From positions 292,403 through 356,402 of the forward strand of contig PAJP01000005.1 of NCBI GenBank assembly GCA_002706095.1: a DNA stretch of 64,000 bases. Direction: 5' to 3'. Of the stretch, positions 35,614 through 45,822 are shown piece after piece; positions within the stretch are counted from its first letter, which is position 1, and every line of letters starts with the position of its first letter. The DNA comes from Methylophaga sp. (lineage in GTDB: Bacteria > Pseudomonadota > Gammaproteobacteria > Nitrosococcales > Methylophagaceae). The notes under the pieces are model-generated. The model was not told the DNA's origin and ran no database searches. It saw only the letters and a list, made by a program, of their open reading frames with translations. A program made the position numbers and the translations under genes.

Positions 35614-37347
35614 ATGACTTCTATAAGAGCAAACCATAAAACAAGTTCATTTTTCATATTATTCGTTCTATTGCTTATGAGCTCACTCTACTTTCATGCG
35701 AATATTGGTGGCAGTGGTATGCGAATCCCAAACAATATTCTGGTGTGGTTATTCGGTAGTCTGATTGGCTTTTATGGTTTATATCGATTTAGTCGATCTG
35801 AGCACATTATTTTGCCCCGCTTTACATGGCTGTTATTGGCATTCCCTGTAATGGCGCTATTCTCTGGTGTGGCCGCAGGCGTAGTTAACTCGACAGAGTG
35901 GTTTCTGAGGTTATTTTATATCTGGGGTGGCGTGTTATTTTTCTTTTCACTATTCCAGTTTAATTTCACACCTAAAAAAATCGATCAGATACTTTTGTGG
36001 ATCATTATTGCTAGTGTATTGCATGCCATTATTGGCATTGCTCAGATACTGTATGTGAATGACTTACCGGGCTGGCTTCCGGTGAATCAACAGGGTGAAC
36101 CCACCGGTACTTTTCAGCAGATAAATAACCACGCGAGCTTTCAGGTCACCAGTCTGATGCTGGTATTTTGGCTACTGACCCGTCCAATTACCAAATCTAC
36201 ACACTGGTCAATGATGACCTTATTATTCATCGCCATTTTCAGTTCTACCTTTGTTGTTAGCTTCAGTGGATCGAGAGTCGCTATTTTAGGTTTTTTACTG
36301 GCATTCCCTCTTTTTGTGCTAAGTCGTTGGAAATATATCCAGACCAATAAAAAACGTTGGGGATCAGTGATTTTAGTTATGAGTCTGGCTATCATTGCTA
36401 CGCATCAAATTGACACAGATAAAGGGCTAAGCTCAATAGGCGAAAAAACCGCTGCCATAAACGCTGGTTATTCGGGTGATGCGAGGTTAGGTATTTATAC
36501 AATCAGTTTTGACCTGGTCAAAGAGAGCCCAATTTATGGTCATGGAATCGGCAGTTTTGCTCGTGTATGGCAATCAGCAAAACCTGATTTTTATGAGCAT
36601 CATCCTGATGCCACACTACCCTCACAACGTGTTTCACATCCACATAATGAAATCATCTACTGGCTGGTAGAAGGCGGACTGTTAGCTGGTATCGGGTTGA
36701 TACTTTTTGGTGTGGCATTATTAAAAATGCTGTGGTATTTACCCATGAGTCGACGTTACGCATATGCCGCTTTGTTATTGCCTATCATACTTCACACACA
36801 GGTTGAATTACCTTTTTATATTTCCTCCCTGCATTGGTTCATCATGCTTGTCTTATTGTTTGTGGTGTTTTATCCATCACGTGTGAAATATGAAAAACAG
36901 TTATCAATAGCCGCGAATACCAGCCTCAAAGGCTTGTCAGGGATTGGTGGGGTTGTAGCAGTCGCATTCTTTACTCACAGTATGCTGGCTAACTTGGAAT
37001 TTCGTGATTATTTATTAAAGCGTTCTGATCCTGAACAGGTGTTCGATATGGCTATGGATAATCCGTATTTCCGAGACTTAGCGACACAAGTGACGATGTC
37101 GTTACTTTATGAACAAAGCCGACAGATCGGTATTCGCGACAATATTGAGATTTTCGCTGACTGGGTAGAAAATGAACTAAATCGAAACCCACACATTAAC
37201 CTGTTTAGGTTAGCCATTCGATCGCGTCTTGATTTGAAAGATGAAAAAAAAGCTTGTGCTCTTAATGAGAGAGCACAAGCCATTTATCCTAGAGATAAGG
37301 GATTTAATACCATCAAAGATGAGTGTAGCGCGTTAGAACATGCCTAA
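35614..37347 (+). CDS. O-antigen ligase / PglL-like oligosaccharyltransferase (Wzy_C family)
   Basis: 577 residues with about a dozen membrane helices. The central segment FSGSRVAILGFL (217-228) and the periplasmic loop ending HPHNEIIYWLVEGG (342-355) are the Wzy_C signature; the histidine there is essential in WaaL/PglL enzymes. A non-membrane C-terminal tail of about 120 residues fits the Wzy_C_2 region of pilin O-glycosyl ligases (PglL, TfpO). It follows the secretin by 5 nt in the same direction, so the substrate is probably a pilin of this locus. LPS ligase remains possible. Its 3' end overlaps the convergent sufT by 15 nt. Confidence 0.82.
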   Translation: MTSIRANHKTSSFFILFVLLLMSSLYFHANIGGSGMRIPNNILVWLFGSLIGFYGLYRFSRSEHIILPRFTWLLLAFPVMALFSGVAAGVVNSTEWFLRLFYIWGGVLFFFSLFQFNFTPKKIDQILLWIIIASVLHAIIGIAQILYVNDLPGWLPVNQQGEPTGTFQQINNHASFQVTSLMLVFWLLTRPITKSTHWSMMTLLFIAIFSSTFVVSFSGSRVAILGFLLAFPLFVLSRWKYIQTNKKRWGSVILVMSLAIIATHQIDTDKGLSSIGEKTAAINAGYSGDARLGIYTISFDLVKESPIYGHGIGSFARVWQSAKPDFYEHHPDATLPSQRVSHPHNEIIYWLVEGGLLAGIGLILFGVALLKMLWYLPMSRRYAYAALLLPIILHTQVELPFYISSLHWFIMLVLLFVVFYPSRVKYEKQLSIAANTSLKGLSGIGGVVAVAFFTHSMLANLEFRDYLLKRSDPEQVFDMAMDNPYFRDLATQVTMSLLYEQSRQIGIRDNIEIFADWVENELNRNPHINLFRLAIRSRLDLKDEKKACALNERAQAIYPRDKGFNTIKDECSALEHA

Positions 37348-37662
37348 CTGTAACTGTGCCGCTTCCGTCATCATATCTTTCGTCCATTGTGGTTCCCAGA
37401 CTAGTTCGACATGCGCTTTTTTGACACCCGGAACAGACATGACGCGAGATTCAACATCCCCTGGAAATGTTTGAGCAACTGGACAACCTGGTGCTGTTAA
37501 CGTCATATCGATACTCACATTACCTGAAGTACTTATCTGAATATCGTAAATTAGGCCCAGTTCGTAAATATTGATGGGGATTTCCGGATCATAGATAGTT
37601 TTTAATACCTCTATGACGTCTTCTTTTAACTGTTCCGAGCTGATTTGATATTGATCGTTCAT
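37333..37662 (-). CDS. sufT: Fe-S assembly protein SufT (MIP18/DUF59 family)
   Basis: 109 residues. A short MIP18-fold protein that helps Fe-S cluster maturation. The conserved TLTAPGCPVA with its reactive cysteine (about residues 56-65) and ELGLIYDIQI are typical. It is last gene of the suf operon, 12 nt after sufU. Its final codons overlap the end of the convergent glycan-ligase gene. Confidence 0.9.
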   Translation of the reverse strand: MNDQYQISSEQLKEDVIEVLKTIYDPEIPINIYELGLIYDIQISTSGNVSIDMTLTAPGCPVAQTFPGDVESRVMSVPGVKKAHVELVWEPQWTKDMMTEAAQLQLGMF

Positions 37663-37674
37663 AAACCTGCCCTT

Positions 37675-38121
37675 TTATTCTGTTGAAACTGAAATATCAT
37701 GATCATTGTCTACGGCAGCGTGAACGGTATGCCATGACAATGTTGCACATTTAACGCGTGCAGGAAACTCTTTAACGCCAGCCAGTACTTGGAGTTTGCC
37801 GCTGAGTTCAGCAGTATCATCTTCTCCTGTTAATGCTTTGTGCACGTTGTCATACAATACTTCTGCTTCAGCTAACGTTTTACCTTTCAGGCTCTCCGTC
37901 ATCAGTGAAGCAGAGGCAACAGAGATAGCACAACCACTGCCCTGGAAGCTGACATCATCAATCACGTCGCCATTCATTTTCACGTAAACAACCAAGGCAT
38001 CACCACATAATGGGTTATTACCATGTGCCATGTGATTCGCGTCTGCAATTTCTCTGAAATTACGAGGCTTTTTTTTGTGATCCATGATCACTTGTTGATA
38101 AAGATCGCGTAAATCACTCAT
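37675..38121 (-). CDS. sufU: Fe-S cluster assembly scaffold / sulphur-transfer protein SufU
   Basis: 148 residues of the IscU/NifU-N fold. Three conserved cysteines lie in NPLCGDAL, GSGCAISVAS and RVKCATLSWH. The residues around them, and the insertion after the second cysteine, match the SufU class, which takes persulphide from SufS. It starts one base inside sufS. The SufS-SufU pairing here replaces the SufE seen in enteric suf operons. Confidence 0.92.
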   Translation of the reverse strand: MSDLRDLYQQVIMDHKKKPRNFREIADANHMAHGNNPLCGDALVVYVKMNGDVIDDVSFQGSGCAISVASASLMTESLKGKTLAEAEVLYDNVHKALTGEDDTAELSGKLQVLAGVKEFPARVKCATLSWHTVHAAVDNDHDISVSTE

Positions 38122-39380
38122 CAGGCAAATAACTCCTGTGTGGTATGGATAGCTTTAACCAGTGCATCAACTTCTTGCTCTGTATTGTAAAAAGCAAATG
38201 AAGCACGAGCAGTTGCTGCAATACCGTAATACTGCATAACAGGCTGAGCACAGTGATGACCTGCACGGATTGCCACCCCTTCCTGATCAAAAATAGTACC
38301 GACATCATGAGGATGAACATCTTCAATCATAAAGGACAAAACACTGGCTTTGTGTTCTGCGGTACCGATTATGCGGATACCTTCGATGGCTGATAATTTA
38401 TCGGTCGCTAATTCAAGCAGAGCATGTTCATAAGCGGCGAGTTTATCCACCCCTATTGACTGCATATAATCAATTGCTGCACCTAACCCCACAGCACCAG
38501 CAATGTGAGGTGTACCCGCTTCGAATTTATAAGGCAATGAATTATATTCTGTGTGCTCAAAACTGACCGACAGAATCATATCGCCACCACCCTGCCATGG
38601 TGGCATAGCTTCTAATAGAGCCTGTTTTCCATAGAGTGCACCAATACCTGTCGGTGCATACATTTTATGGCCTGAGAACACATAAAAATCACAATCCAGT
38701 TCCTGCACGTCCACCTGCATATGTGGCACGGCTTGGGCGCCGTCAATTAATACAGGAATACCTTTGGCTTTCGCTTTTTGTGTCATTTGCTTAACGGGAT
38801 TCACCGTACCCAGCGCATTAGACACCTGACCTACCGCCATGATTTTTGTTTTATTCGTCAACAAGGCATCAAACTCTGATAAATCCAACTCACCAGACTC
38901 TGTCATGGGGATGACTTTTAGCTTAGCACCAGTTTGTTCACACACCATTTGCCAGGGCACGATATTAGCGTGATGCTCCAAATAGCTGATGAGAATTTCA
39001 TCACCTGCTTGCAATTGTGGTCTGACAAAACTTTGAGCCACTAAATTGATCGCTTCTGTAGCACCTCTGACAAAGATAATTTCTTTATCTGATGACGCGT
39101 TCAAAAAGCCCCTAACTTTACTTCTAGCGCCTTCATAGGCATCTGTCGCACGTTGGCTCAATCGATGAACGCCACGATGGACATTGGCATTATCAAGACG
39201 GTAATACTGATCAACGGCTTCAATAACCTGTACGGGTTTTTGACTACTGGCCGCATTATCTAAATAAACAAGAGAATGACCATTGACCTGTTGATTTAGA
39301 ATAGGAAAATCACGGCGAATAGCTGCAATATCGAAATCAGTCAGCATCGACTCAGCCAGATTGTATGTTGATTGTGTCAT
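38121..39380 (-). CDS. sufS: Cysteine desulphurase SufS
   Basis: 419 residues. A PLP-dependent class V aminotransferase fold that removes sulphur from cysteine. PLP lysine in FSGHKMYAPTG, upstream pocket HRGVHRLSQRATDAYE, and the active cysteine in RAGHHCAQPVM near the C-terminus (class II short loop, dependent on SufU/SufE). It follows sufD by 3 nt. Confidence 0.96.
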   Translation of the reverse strand: MTQSTYNLAESMLTDFDIAAIRRDFPILNQQVNGHSLVYLDNAASSQKPVQVIEAVDQYYRLDNANVHRGVHRLSQRATDAYEGARSKVRGFLNASSDKEIIFVRGATEAINLVAQSFVRPQLQAGDEILISYLEHHANIVPWQMVCEQTGAKLKVIPMTESGELDLSEFDALLTNKTKIMAVGQVSNALGTVNPVKQMTQKAKAKGIPVLIDGAQAVPHMQVDVQELDCDFYVFSGHKMYAPTGIGALYGKQALLEAMPPWQGGGDMILSVSFEHTEYNSLPYKFEAGTPHIAGAVGLGAAIDYMQSIGVDKLAAYEHALLELATDKLSAIEGIRIIGTAEHKASVLSFMIEDVHPHDVGTIFDQEGVAIRAGHHCAQPVMQYYGIAATARASFAFYNTEQEVDALVKAIHTTQELFA

Positions 39381-39383
39381 GAA

Positions 39384-40688
39384 CTACACACCTCGCGGTA
39401 ATCGGGTTTCAATGACATTGGATAAAGCTTGGCGAATGGGCAAATCAGCAATTCGCTGGAGCACTTCTACGGCAAACGCATAAGTGAGTAGACTTCTCGC
39501 ACTCGTTTCATCAAGCCCACGTGAACGTAGGAAAAAGATTTGCTGTTCATCTAACTGTCCCACCGTACTACCATGGCCACACTTCACATCATCAGCGTAT
39601 ATTTCCATTTCTGGCTTGGTATCGATTTCACAGGTACGTGACAGTAATAAGTTACGGTTGCTTTGATTGGCATCTGTTTTTTGTGCATCTTTATGCACAA
39701 TAACCTTACCGTTAAATACCGCATGGCTGTCGCCATCCAGCACACCTTTATAAATTTCTTCACTGGTGGTGTTCGGTACCGCGTGATCGATACGCGTGTG
39801 GTTATCGACATGTTGTTTACCGGTAACCAGATACATACCATCCATAGTCACATGTGCCTGTTCTCCTAAGAGCTGACTATGAATGTCATTTCTGGCCAGT
39901 TTGGCACCGAGTGAAATGTTGTTGGTATGCCAGCTACTCGTGCTCGCTTGCTTACCCGCCAAGGTGGCAATGTGATAATGAGATAAAGATTCATGCTGCA
40001 ATTTGAAATGATTCAAACGCGCATTCTCTGCCAGATTCACTTCTGAGATGACATCTGTCAGTCCGACAGACTCATCATTCAGACTGGCATAATGCTCAAC
40101 GATCGTTAAGTCTGCATCTTTAGCCAAATCAATAACATGACGAAGGTGTGTGGCCAACTTTTCAGTTTCACCTGTGTTAATCAGTAACAGTTCAATGGGT
40201 TTAGTGATGTTACTGCCAGCTTTAACTTGAATATAAGCGCCTTCATTCATCAGCATCGTATTCAGTGCATTCAAACCTGGCTTTTCAATATCAATCTGCT
40301 GGTTCAGTACGGCTTCTGACATTGATAGGGCTTGTGACAGAGGAAGTAGCGTTAAGCCTGCCTCAAGGTCATCAATACGAGATAACTCGGCATTGAATTG
40401 ACCATCAACAATGACCAATCTATATGCTGATTCCAGCAAGGCAACTTCTGAGCATCGCGTTTCGTTTAACTGAGAGGCTTGAGCTTCGTGAGTAAACGTC
40501 TCTTGTGACAGGGCCCATAAAGAAGTGTACTTCCAGTCTTCAACCTTTTTAGAAGGTAAACCATGGCGTTGAAACTGAGCACGCGCCTGTTCACGCAGCG
40601 TCTTTAACCAATCGAGCTGTTGACCCGGTATTGTGTTATCGACTGCGATATCGCTAAATGGCGTGGTGATATCAGTTAACTGTTTCAT
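39384..40688 (-). CDS. sufD: Fe-S cluster scaffold component SufD
   Basis: 434 residues. A right-handed beta-helix protein that pairs with SufB in the SufBC2D scaffold. The C-terminal block [20 protein letters not shown] is the family hallmark and holds the conserved cysteine and histidine. The start codon overlaps the sufC stop (ATGA). Confidence 0.96.
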   Translation of the reverse strand: MKQLTDITTPFSDIAVDNTIPGQQLDWLKTLREQARAQFQRHGLPSKKVEDWKYTSLWALSQETFTHEAQASQLNETRCSEVALLESAYRLVIVDGQFNAELSRIDDLEAGLTLLPLSQALSMSEAVLNQQIDIEKPGLNALNTMLMNEGAYIQVKAGSNITKPIELLLINTGETEKLATHLRHVIDLAKDADLTIVEHYASLNDESVGLTDVISEVNLAENARLNHFKLQHESLSHYHIATLAGKQASTSSWHTNNISLGAKLARNDIHSQLLGEQAHVTMDGMYLVTGKQHVDNHTRIDHAVPNTTSEEIYKGVLDGDSHAVFNGKVIVHKDAQKTDANQSNRNLLLSRTCEIDTKPEMEIYADDVKCGHGSTVGQLDEQQIFFLRSRGLDETSARSLLTYAFAVEVLQRIADLPIRQALSNVIETRLPRGV

Positions 40689-41446
40689 GCAGTCTCACCT
40701 TCCGGTGCGTCGTGAATCCAGCTATAACCTGATTTCTCCAGTTCTTTTGCCAATTCTTTATCGCCTGATTTGACGATACGGCCTTCAGATAAGACATGTA
40801 CAAAATCTGGAACGATATGATCCAATAAACGCTGATAGTGAGTAATCATCACGATAGAGCGATCTTCAGCACGGAGTGCATTCACGCCTTCTGACACAAT
40901 GCGTAAGGCATCGATATCCAGTCCTGAGTCCGTTTCATCAAGAATCGCTAAAGCAGGTTCAAGTATGGCCATCTGGAGAATTTCATTACGCTTTTTCTCA
41001 CCGCCAGAAAAACCTTCGTTGACATTACGATGAAGAAATTCTTCATTCATTTTGACCAGTTTCATTTTCTCGCGCACCAGTGTCAGAAAATCCATCGCAT
41101 CGACTTCTTCCAGACCTTGATACTTACGTACTGCGTTCAATGCAGATTTAAGTAAATACACATTGCTGACGCCAGGAATTTCAACCGGATATTGGAACGC
41201 CAAAAATACGCCTCGTTGAGCACGCTCTTCAGGTTCAAGTTCTAATAGGTTTTCGCCTTTGTAAATGACTTCACCTTGAGTAATTTCATAGCCATCACGT
41301 CCGGCCAAAACATTGGACAGCGTACTTTTACCAGCACCATTAGGCCCCATGATGGCATGGACCTCACCTGGGTTCACTGTCATGTCTATACCGCGAAGAA
41401 TTTCTTTGCCATCAACGCTGGCGTGTAAATTTTTAATTGTTAACAT
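40685..41446 (-). CDS. sufC: SUF system ATPase SufC
   Basis: 253 residues from the ATG at 41446; a GTG two codons upstream is less likely given the position of the GAGAG box. An ABC-type ATPase with Walker [10 protein letters not shown], signature [11 protein letters not shown], Walker [13 protein letters not shown] and switch histidine in MITHY. Its ATP cycle drives structural change in SufB-SufD. It is followed without a gap by sufD. Confidence 0.97.
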   Translation of the reverse strand: MLTIKNLHASVDGKEILRGIDMTVNPGEVHAIMGPNGAGKSTLSNVLAGRDGYEITQGEVIYKGENLLELEPEERAQRGVFLAFQYPVEIPGVSNVYLLKSALNAVRKYQGLEEVDAMDFLTLVREKMKLVKMNEEFLHRNVNEGFSGGEKKRNEILQMAILEPALAILDETDSGLDIDALRIVSEGVNALRAEDRSIVMITHYQRLLDHIVPDFVHVLSEGRIVKSGDKELAKELEKSGYSWIHDAPEGETA

Positions 41447-41496
41447 CTTCACTCTCTAAAATTTCTGAATATTGTTTCGCAGTTCTCTTATGGGTC

Positions 41497-42945
41497 TTAG
41501 CCCACGGAACCTTCTAATGACAAACCAAGTAAGTTTTGTGCTTCTACAGCGAATTCCATCGGTAATTCACGAATCACTTGTTTGCAAAAGCCATTCACAA
41601 TCATTGACACCGCGTCCTCAGCGTCCAGACCACGCTGTTTACAATAAAACAACTGGTCTTCACTGATTTTTGAGGTAGACGCTTCATGCTCTACTTTTGC
41701 TGTCGGATTTTTCACTTCGATGTAAGGGAAAGTGTGGGCACCACAGGTGTCACTCATCAATAAAGAGTCACACTCGGTGTAATTACGCGCATTTTCCGCA
41801 TTAGGCCCGACTCTTACCAATCCACGATAGGCGTTCTGCGAACGACCGGCAGAAATACCTTTTGAAATAATCGTTGAGCTGGTGTTCTTACCCAGGTGGA
41901 TCATTTTGGTACCGGTATCGGCTTGCTGCATGTTGTTCGTCACAGCTACAGAATAAAATTCACCGACCGAATTATCCCCTTGTAAAACTACACTTGGATA
42001 TTTCCAGGTAATAGCGGAACCCGTTTCTACTTGTGTCCAGGAAACTTTCGACGATTCACCACGACAGGCAGCACGCTTAGTGACAAAGTTGTAAATGCCG
42101 CCTTTGCCATTTTCATCGCCCGGATACCAGTTTTGAACCGTAGAATATTTGATCTCAGCCCGGTCCATCGCCACCAATTCAACCACCGCGGCATGAAGCT
42201 GATTTTCATCACGCATTGGCGCGGTACAGCCTTCCAGATAACTGACATAAGCGTCATCATCGGCAATGATTAATGTACGTTCAAACTGACCCGTATTGGC
42301 GGCATTGATACGGAAATAAGTAGATAGCTCCATTGGGCAACGTACGCCTTTAGGAATATAAACAAACGAGCCATCGGTAAAAACGGCTGAGTTCAGTGCC
42401 GCATAAAAATTGTCTTTGTGTGGAACCACACTGCCAATATATTTTTTTACCAATTCAGGATGCTCTTGGATAGCTTCTGAAATTGGCATAAATAGAATGC
42501 CTTGCTCAGCTAATTTGTCTTTAAACGTGTTTGAAACAGAGACACTATCAAATACTGCGTCGACAGCGACACCTGCCAGACGTGCTCGCTCATCCAGAGG
42601 CACACCCAGTTTTTCATAAGTTTTTAATAACTCGGGATCGACTTCATCCAGACTTTTTGGACCGTCTGTTTTTTTCTTGGGCGCTGAGTAATAACTGATG
42701 TCTTGATAGTCAATCTCAGGATAATGAACGTGTGCCCATTCCGGCGTATCCATGGTTAACCAATGACGATAGGCTTTCAATCGCCACTCCAGCATCCATT
42801 CAGGCTCATTCTTGATAAAAGAGATTTGTCTGATGACATCTTCATTCAAGCCTGGGGGCAGACTATCTACTTCGATGTCAGTAACAAATCCTGCTTTGTA
42901 TTCTTTCTGCGTAATCGCTTCAAGTTGTTGACTTTGTTCAGTCAT
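41497..42945 (-). CDS. sufB: Fe-S cluster scaffold protein SufB
   Basis: 482 residues from the ATG at 42945, which has GGTGAG 4 nt upstream; an ATG at 42957 has no spacing to its own box. It nucleates the nascent 4Fe-4S cluster with SufD and SufC. Conserved stretches are [25 protein letters not shown], and the C-terminal [19 protein letters not shown] with the cysteine implicated in sulphur uptake. The first 8 nt overlap the end of the regulator gene. Confidence 0.97.
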   Translation of the reverse strand: MTEQSQQLEAITQKEYKAGFVTDIEVDSLPPGLNEDVIRQISFIKNEPEWMLEWRLKAYRHWLTMDTPEWAHVHYPEIDYQDISYYSAPKKKTDGPKSLDEVDPELLKTYEKLGVPLDERARLAGVAVDAVFDSVSVSNTFKDKLAEQGILFMPISEAIQEHPELVKKYIGSVVPHKDNFYAALNSAVFTDGSFVYIPKGVRCPMELSTYFRINAANTGQFERTLIIADDDAYVSYLEGCTAPMRDENQLHAAVVELVAMDRAEIKYSTVQNWYPGDENGKGGIYNFVTKRAACRGESSKVSWTQVETGSAITWKYPSVVLQGDNSVGEFYSVAVTNNMQQADTGTKMIHLGKNTSSTIISKGISAGRSQNAYRGLVRVGPNAENARNYTECDSLLMSDTCGAHTFPYIEVKNPTAKVEHEASTSKISEDQLFYCKQRGLDAEDAVSMIVNGFCKQVIRELPMEFAVEAQNLLGLSLEGSVG

Positions 42946-43429
42946 GGAACTCACCATCCTGTAAAGTTGTTTTATTCATCCCGTTATAAGATGAATAGAA
43001 TCTAATCGGGCTGCCCGCGAGAGAAGACTGCGGGGCCAGCATGTCCGATAGTTTTACTTCGTCTAACGCATGGAAAACAGCGTCGTTAATTTTGGTCCAA
43101 TTGGTTTGCACGGCACAGTGTGTTTCCTGATCACAGTGACTGTCTGTGCTTACGCATTCCGTCAACGCAATTGGCCCTTCTATCGCTGTGATGATTTCTG
43201 CAACGGTGATGTCATCGGGGTGACGACTTAGACTGTAGCCCCCCATAACGCCTCTTTCTGACTTTAATAAGCCTGAGTGAGACAATAACTTTAAAACTTT
43301 TCTAACCGTTGGCAGTGGTACTTTCACTGCTTCAGCAATAGCATGTGCACTATGTTGAACTTGCAGATTAGACGCAAAGTGACTCATCAGCACGATGCCA
43401 TAATCTGTTAATTTTCCCATTCGCAACAT
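42938..43429 (-). CDS. Rrf2-family SUF regulator (SufR/IscR-like)
   Basis: 163 residues. An N-terminal winged helix-turn-helix (about 1-70, with [21 protein letters not shown]) is followed by three cysteines (Cys92, Cys99, Cys105) in the spacing that binds an Fe-S cluster in IscR-type regulators. It probably represses its own operon when clusters are sufficient. AGGAGG lies 8 nt before the ATG. It is first gene of sufR-B-C-D-S-U-T, and a palindrome covers the -10 box of its promoter. Confidence 0.93.
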   Translation of the reverse strand: MLRMGKLTDYGIVLMSHFASNLQVQHSAHAIAEAVKVPLPTVRKVLKLLSHSGLLKSERGVMGGYSLSRHPDDITVAEIITAIEGPIALTECVSTDSHCDQETHCAVQTNWTKINDAVFHALDEVKLSDMLAPQSSLAGSPIRFYSSYNGMNKTTLQDGEFHD

Positions 43430-43441
43430 TGGTGCACCTCC

Positions 43442-43481
43442 TAATTGGTACTATTATAGTATCAATTAGATTAATAACCAA
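43442..43481 (-). promoter_or_regulatory. suf operon promoter with overlapping Rrf2-type operator
   Basis: On the minus strand TTGGTT (43481-43476), a 17-nt spacer and a consensus TATAAT (43458-43453). A 27-bp palindrome (43442-43468, arms TAATTGgTACTA/TAGTAtCAATTA, one mismatch) is centred on the -10 box. This placement suits repression by the Rrf2 regulator encoded next. Confidence 0.85.
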
Positions 43482-43611
43482 GTGTTTTTCTCAGTTATTA
43501 CCTCATTGGGGTCGTGAAAATATTGTAGATTTAGCGTATGGTTATGAACTTTCGTTCACAAACATTGTACTAAAATCGGCACGCACCTTATAAATACATT
43601 GAGAGCATTAT

Positions 43612-44292
43612 ATGAAATTAAAAACACTCGCTATTTTACCTTTACTATTTGGAGCAAACGTAATGGCTGCTGACAACGCCACAACATTAGACACAGATAA
43701 ACAAAAAATTAGTTACATCTTTGGTATTCAAGTTGGTCAAAATATGATGCAAGAAGGTGTGGAACTGGATATCGAAGCTTTCAAAGCAGGTGTTGCCGAT
43801 ATGATGGCTGGCCAGCAACCTCAACTTGATCAAGCCACTGCAGAACAAGTTGTTCAAGCTTACCAAGCCCAAAAAGCGCAAGAGCTAGCTAAAGTCATGA
43901 ATGAGAAACAAGCTCAAGCTAAAGCATTTATGGAAGAGAACGCTAAGAAAGATGACGTTGTCACAACAGATAGCGGTCTACAATACGAAGTCCTGAAAGA
44001 AGGTGATGGCGCGACGCCAACAGAAAATGACAAAGTCATTGCTAACTATAAAGGTACATTGATCGATGGTACCGTTTTCGATAGCTCATATGATCGTGGC
44101 GAACCTGCTACATTCCCAGTCAATGGTGTTATTCAAGGCTGGCAAGAAGCATTGAAAATGATGAAAGAAGGGTCTAAATGGCGCATCGTTGTTCCAGCTA
44201 ACCTGGCCTACGGTCCACGTGGTGCAGGAAACTTAATCGGTCCTAATGAAACCTTGATTTTTGAAATTGAGTTGATTGCTATCACAAAATAA
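43612..44292 (+). CDS. Periplasmic FKBP-type peptidyl-prolyl isomerase (FkpA/Mip-like)
   Basis: 226 residues. Signal peptide MKLKTLAILPLLFGANVMA. An N-terminal dimerisation domain with a long helix (about 24-125) is followed by the FKBP domain (about 130-226) with VIANYKGTLIDGTVFDSSYDR, VIQGWQEAL and LAYGPRGAG. This is the layout of E. coli FkpA and Legionella Mip, V-shaped dimers that fold periplasmic or surface proteins. It is monocistronic, with its own terminator. The choice between FkpA and FklB type is not certain, but the signal peptide favours the exported type. Confidence 0.93.
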   Translation: MKLKTLAILPLLFGANVMAADNATTLDTDKQKISYIFGIQVGQNMMQEGVELDIEAFKAGVADMMAGQQPQLDQATAEQVVQAYQAQKAQELAKVMNEKQAQAKAFMEENAKKDDVVTTDSGLQYEVLKEGDGATPTENDKVIANYKGTLIDGTVFDSSYDRGEPATFPVNGVIQGWQEALKMMKEGSKWRIVVPANLAYGPRGAGNLIGPNETLIFEIELIAITK

Positions 44293-44313
44293 TTGATGGT
44301 TAATTATAAAAAG

Positions 44314-44338
44314 AGCCGCCTAAAGGCGGCTTTTTTTA
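44314..44338. terminator. Terminator between the FKBP gene and ampD
   Basis: AGCCGCC (44314-44320), loop TAAA, GGCGGCT (44325-44331) followed by T7. The T run reaches the ampD stop codon, so the hairpin serves mainly the plus strand. Confidence 0.92.
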
Positions 44339-44902
44339 TGTCTGTCTATCCAACATTTTTGTCAGCTTTTGCCAGTCAAAATAAGGACCAGGATCGGTTT
44401 TCCGCCCTGGGGCAATATGCTCGTGTCCTGTTATCTTTTCATGAGTCAGCATGGGGTAGGTCTTGCATAATGTCATTATGACTTCAGCGAGCGCCTCATA
44501 TTGCAGGTGTTCAAATGGCATCTCATCACACCCTTCCAGTTCAATCCCTATTGTAAAGTCATTGCACCTCTCTCTACCTTGCCATTGGGAGACTCCCGCA
44601 TGCCAAGCTCGCGCATGAAAAGGCACAAACTGGACAATATCCCCTGTCCTTCTAATCAGGAGATGGGATGAGACTTTTAAACCTTCTAGCTGCTGAAAAT
44701 ATGGGTGAGCCGAACAATCAAGCTTGTTAAGAAAAAGATCATCAATAAACGTGTCGCCAAACTCACCAGGCGGGAGGCTAATGTTGTGTATGACGATACC
44801 TGAAATATCGTTCTTATCCGGTCGCTCGTCATAATTTGGCGATAGTGTCATTATTGCGTTCTCAAGCAGCCCTGATTCTCTATTTATTTTCACTGATGTC
44901 AC
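44336..44902 (-). CDS. ampD: 1,6-anhydro-N-acetylmuramyl-L-alanine amidase AmpD
   Basis: 188 residues. A cytoplasmic zinc amidase that recycles cell-wall anhydromuropeptides and so keeps AmpR-type beta-lactamase induction low. Zinc ligands are seen in VIHNISLPPGEFG and in GHEHIAPGRKTDPGPYFDW; GIELEGCD holds the other active-site residue. Alignment with E. coli AmpD needs residues before the first ATG (44851), so a GTG start is likely, at 44902 or 44893. It is divergent from nadC, a common arrangement. Confidence 0.94.
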   Translation of the reverse strand: MTSVKINRESGLLENAIMTLSPNYDERPDKNDISGIVIHNISLPPGEFGDTFIDDLFLNKLDCSAHPYFQQLEGLKVSSHLLIRRTGDIVQFVPFHARAWHAGVSQWQGRERCNDFTIGIELEGCDEMPFEHLQYEALAEVIMTLCKTYPMLTHEKITGHEHIAPGRKTDPGPYFDWQKLTKMLDRQT

Positions 44903-44978
44903 TCGTGGTATGGATACGATATTGGATTAATCTGGCAACACACGTTACCCTATTCTATTTAGCCTTTACCATATCGAT

Positions 44979-45821
44979 ATGACAATAGAAAATCCATTGC
45001 CCGCTGCATTTATCGCCTCTCAAGTTAAACTATCTTTACTTGAAGATATCGGACAAGAGGATTTAACGGCAAATCTTATTCCTGCTGACGCAGTTGCTAC
45101 TGCGACATTAATCACTCGGGAAGATGCCACACTTTGCGGGATGCAATGGTTCAACAGTGTGTTTGAACAGCTGGATGCGTCAATTTCAATAAATTGGAAA
45201 GCACAGGATGGCGACAGAGTGAAAGCACACTCGGTCTTGTGTGAACTTCATGGACCAGCCAGAAGCCTACTGACTGGTGAACGCACTGCGATGAATTTTC
45301 TACAGACTCTATCAGCTACAGCAACGCTATCGTCTGTCTATGCAGACGCTGTTTCTGCTTTGCCCGTAAAAATATTGGATACGCGTAAAACCATTCCGGG
45401 GTGGCGTGTCGCTCAAAAATATGCCGTCAAATGTGGCGGCTGCTTTAATCATAGAGTGGGCCTCTATGATGGTATTCTCATCAAAGAAAATCATATTATG
45501 GCCGCAGGCTCAATAGAGCGTGCCGTTGATCAGGCAAAAGCTTTATCTGCTAATGTGCCTATTGAAGTCGAAGTAGAAAACTTAGCAGAACTAGAGCAAG
45601 CGCTAATGGCTGGTGCCGATATCATTCTATTAGATAACTTCACAATCGATGAATTAAAACAGGCTGTTGCACTGAATAAAGGCCAATCAGAACTCGAGGC
45701 TTCTGGTGGCATCACATTGAGTAATATCAGAAGCATCGCTGAAACAGGCGTAGATAGGATATCCGTTGGTGCGTTGACAAAAGATATCAAAGCCGTGGAT
45801 CTTTCTATGCGTTTTTCTTGA
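44979..45821 (+). CDS. nadC: Nicotinate-nucleotide pyrophosphorylase (carboxylating)
   Basis: 280 residues. It converts quinolinate and PRPP to nicotinate mononucleotide, in NAD synthesis. Substrate-binding residues are in TRKTIPGWRVAQKYAVKCGG and RVGLYDGILIKENH, with a C-terminal GG-type phosphate site (EASGGITLSNI). The size is normal. It is a single gene divergent from ampD. Confidence 0.97.
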   Translation: MTIENPLPAAFIASQVKLSLLEDIGQEDLTANLIPADAVATATLITREDATLCGMQWFNSVFEQLDASISINWKAQDGDRVKAHSVLCELHGPARSLLTGERTAMNFLQTLSATATLSSVYADAVSALPVKILDTRKTIPGWRVAQKYAVKCGGCFNHRVGLYDGILIKENHIMAAGSIERAVDQAKALSANVPIEVEVENLAELEQALMAGADIILLDNFTIDELKQAVALNKGQSELEASGGITLSNIRSIAETGVDRISVGALTKDIKAVDLSMRFS

Positions 45822-45822
45822 A

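Noticed and set aside
39584..39841. 85-codon frame on the minus strand inside sufD in another frame
   Set aside because: sufD is intact across it, and the sequence looks like a frame shadow.
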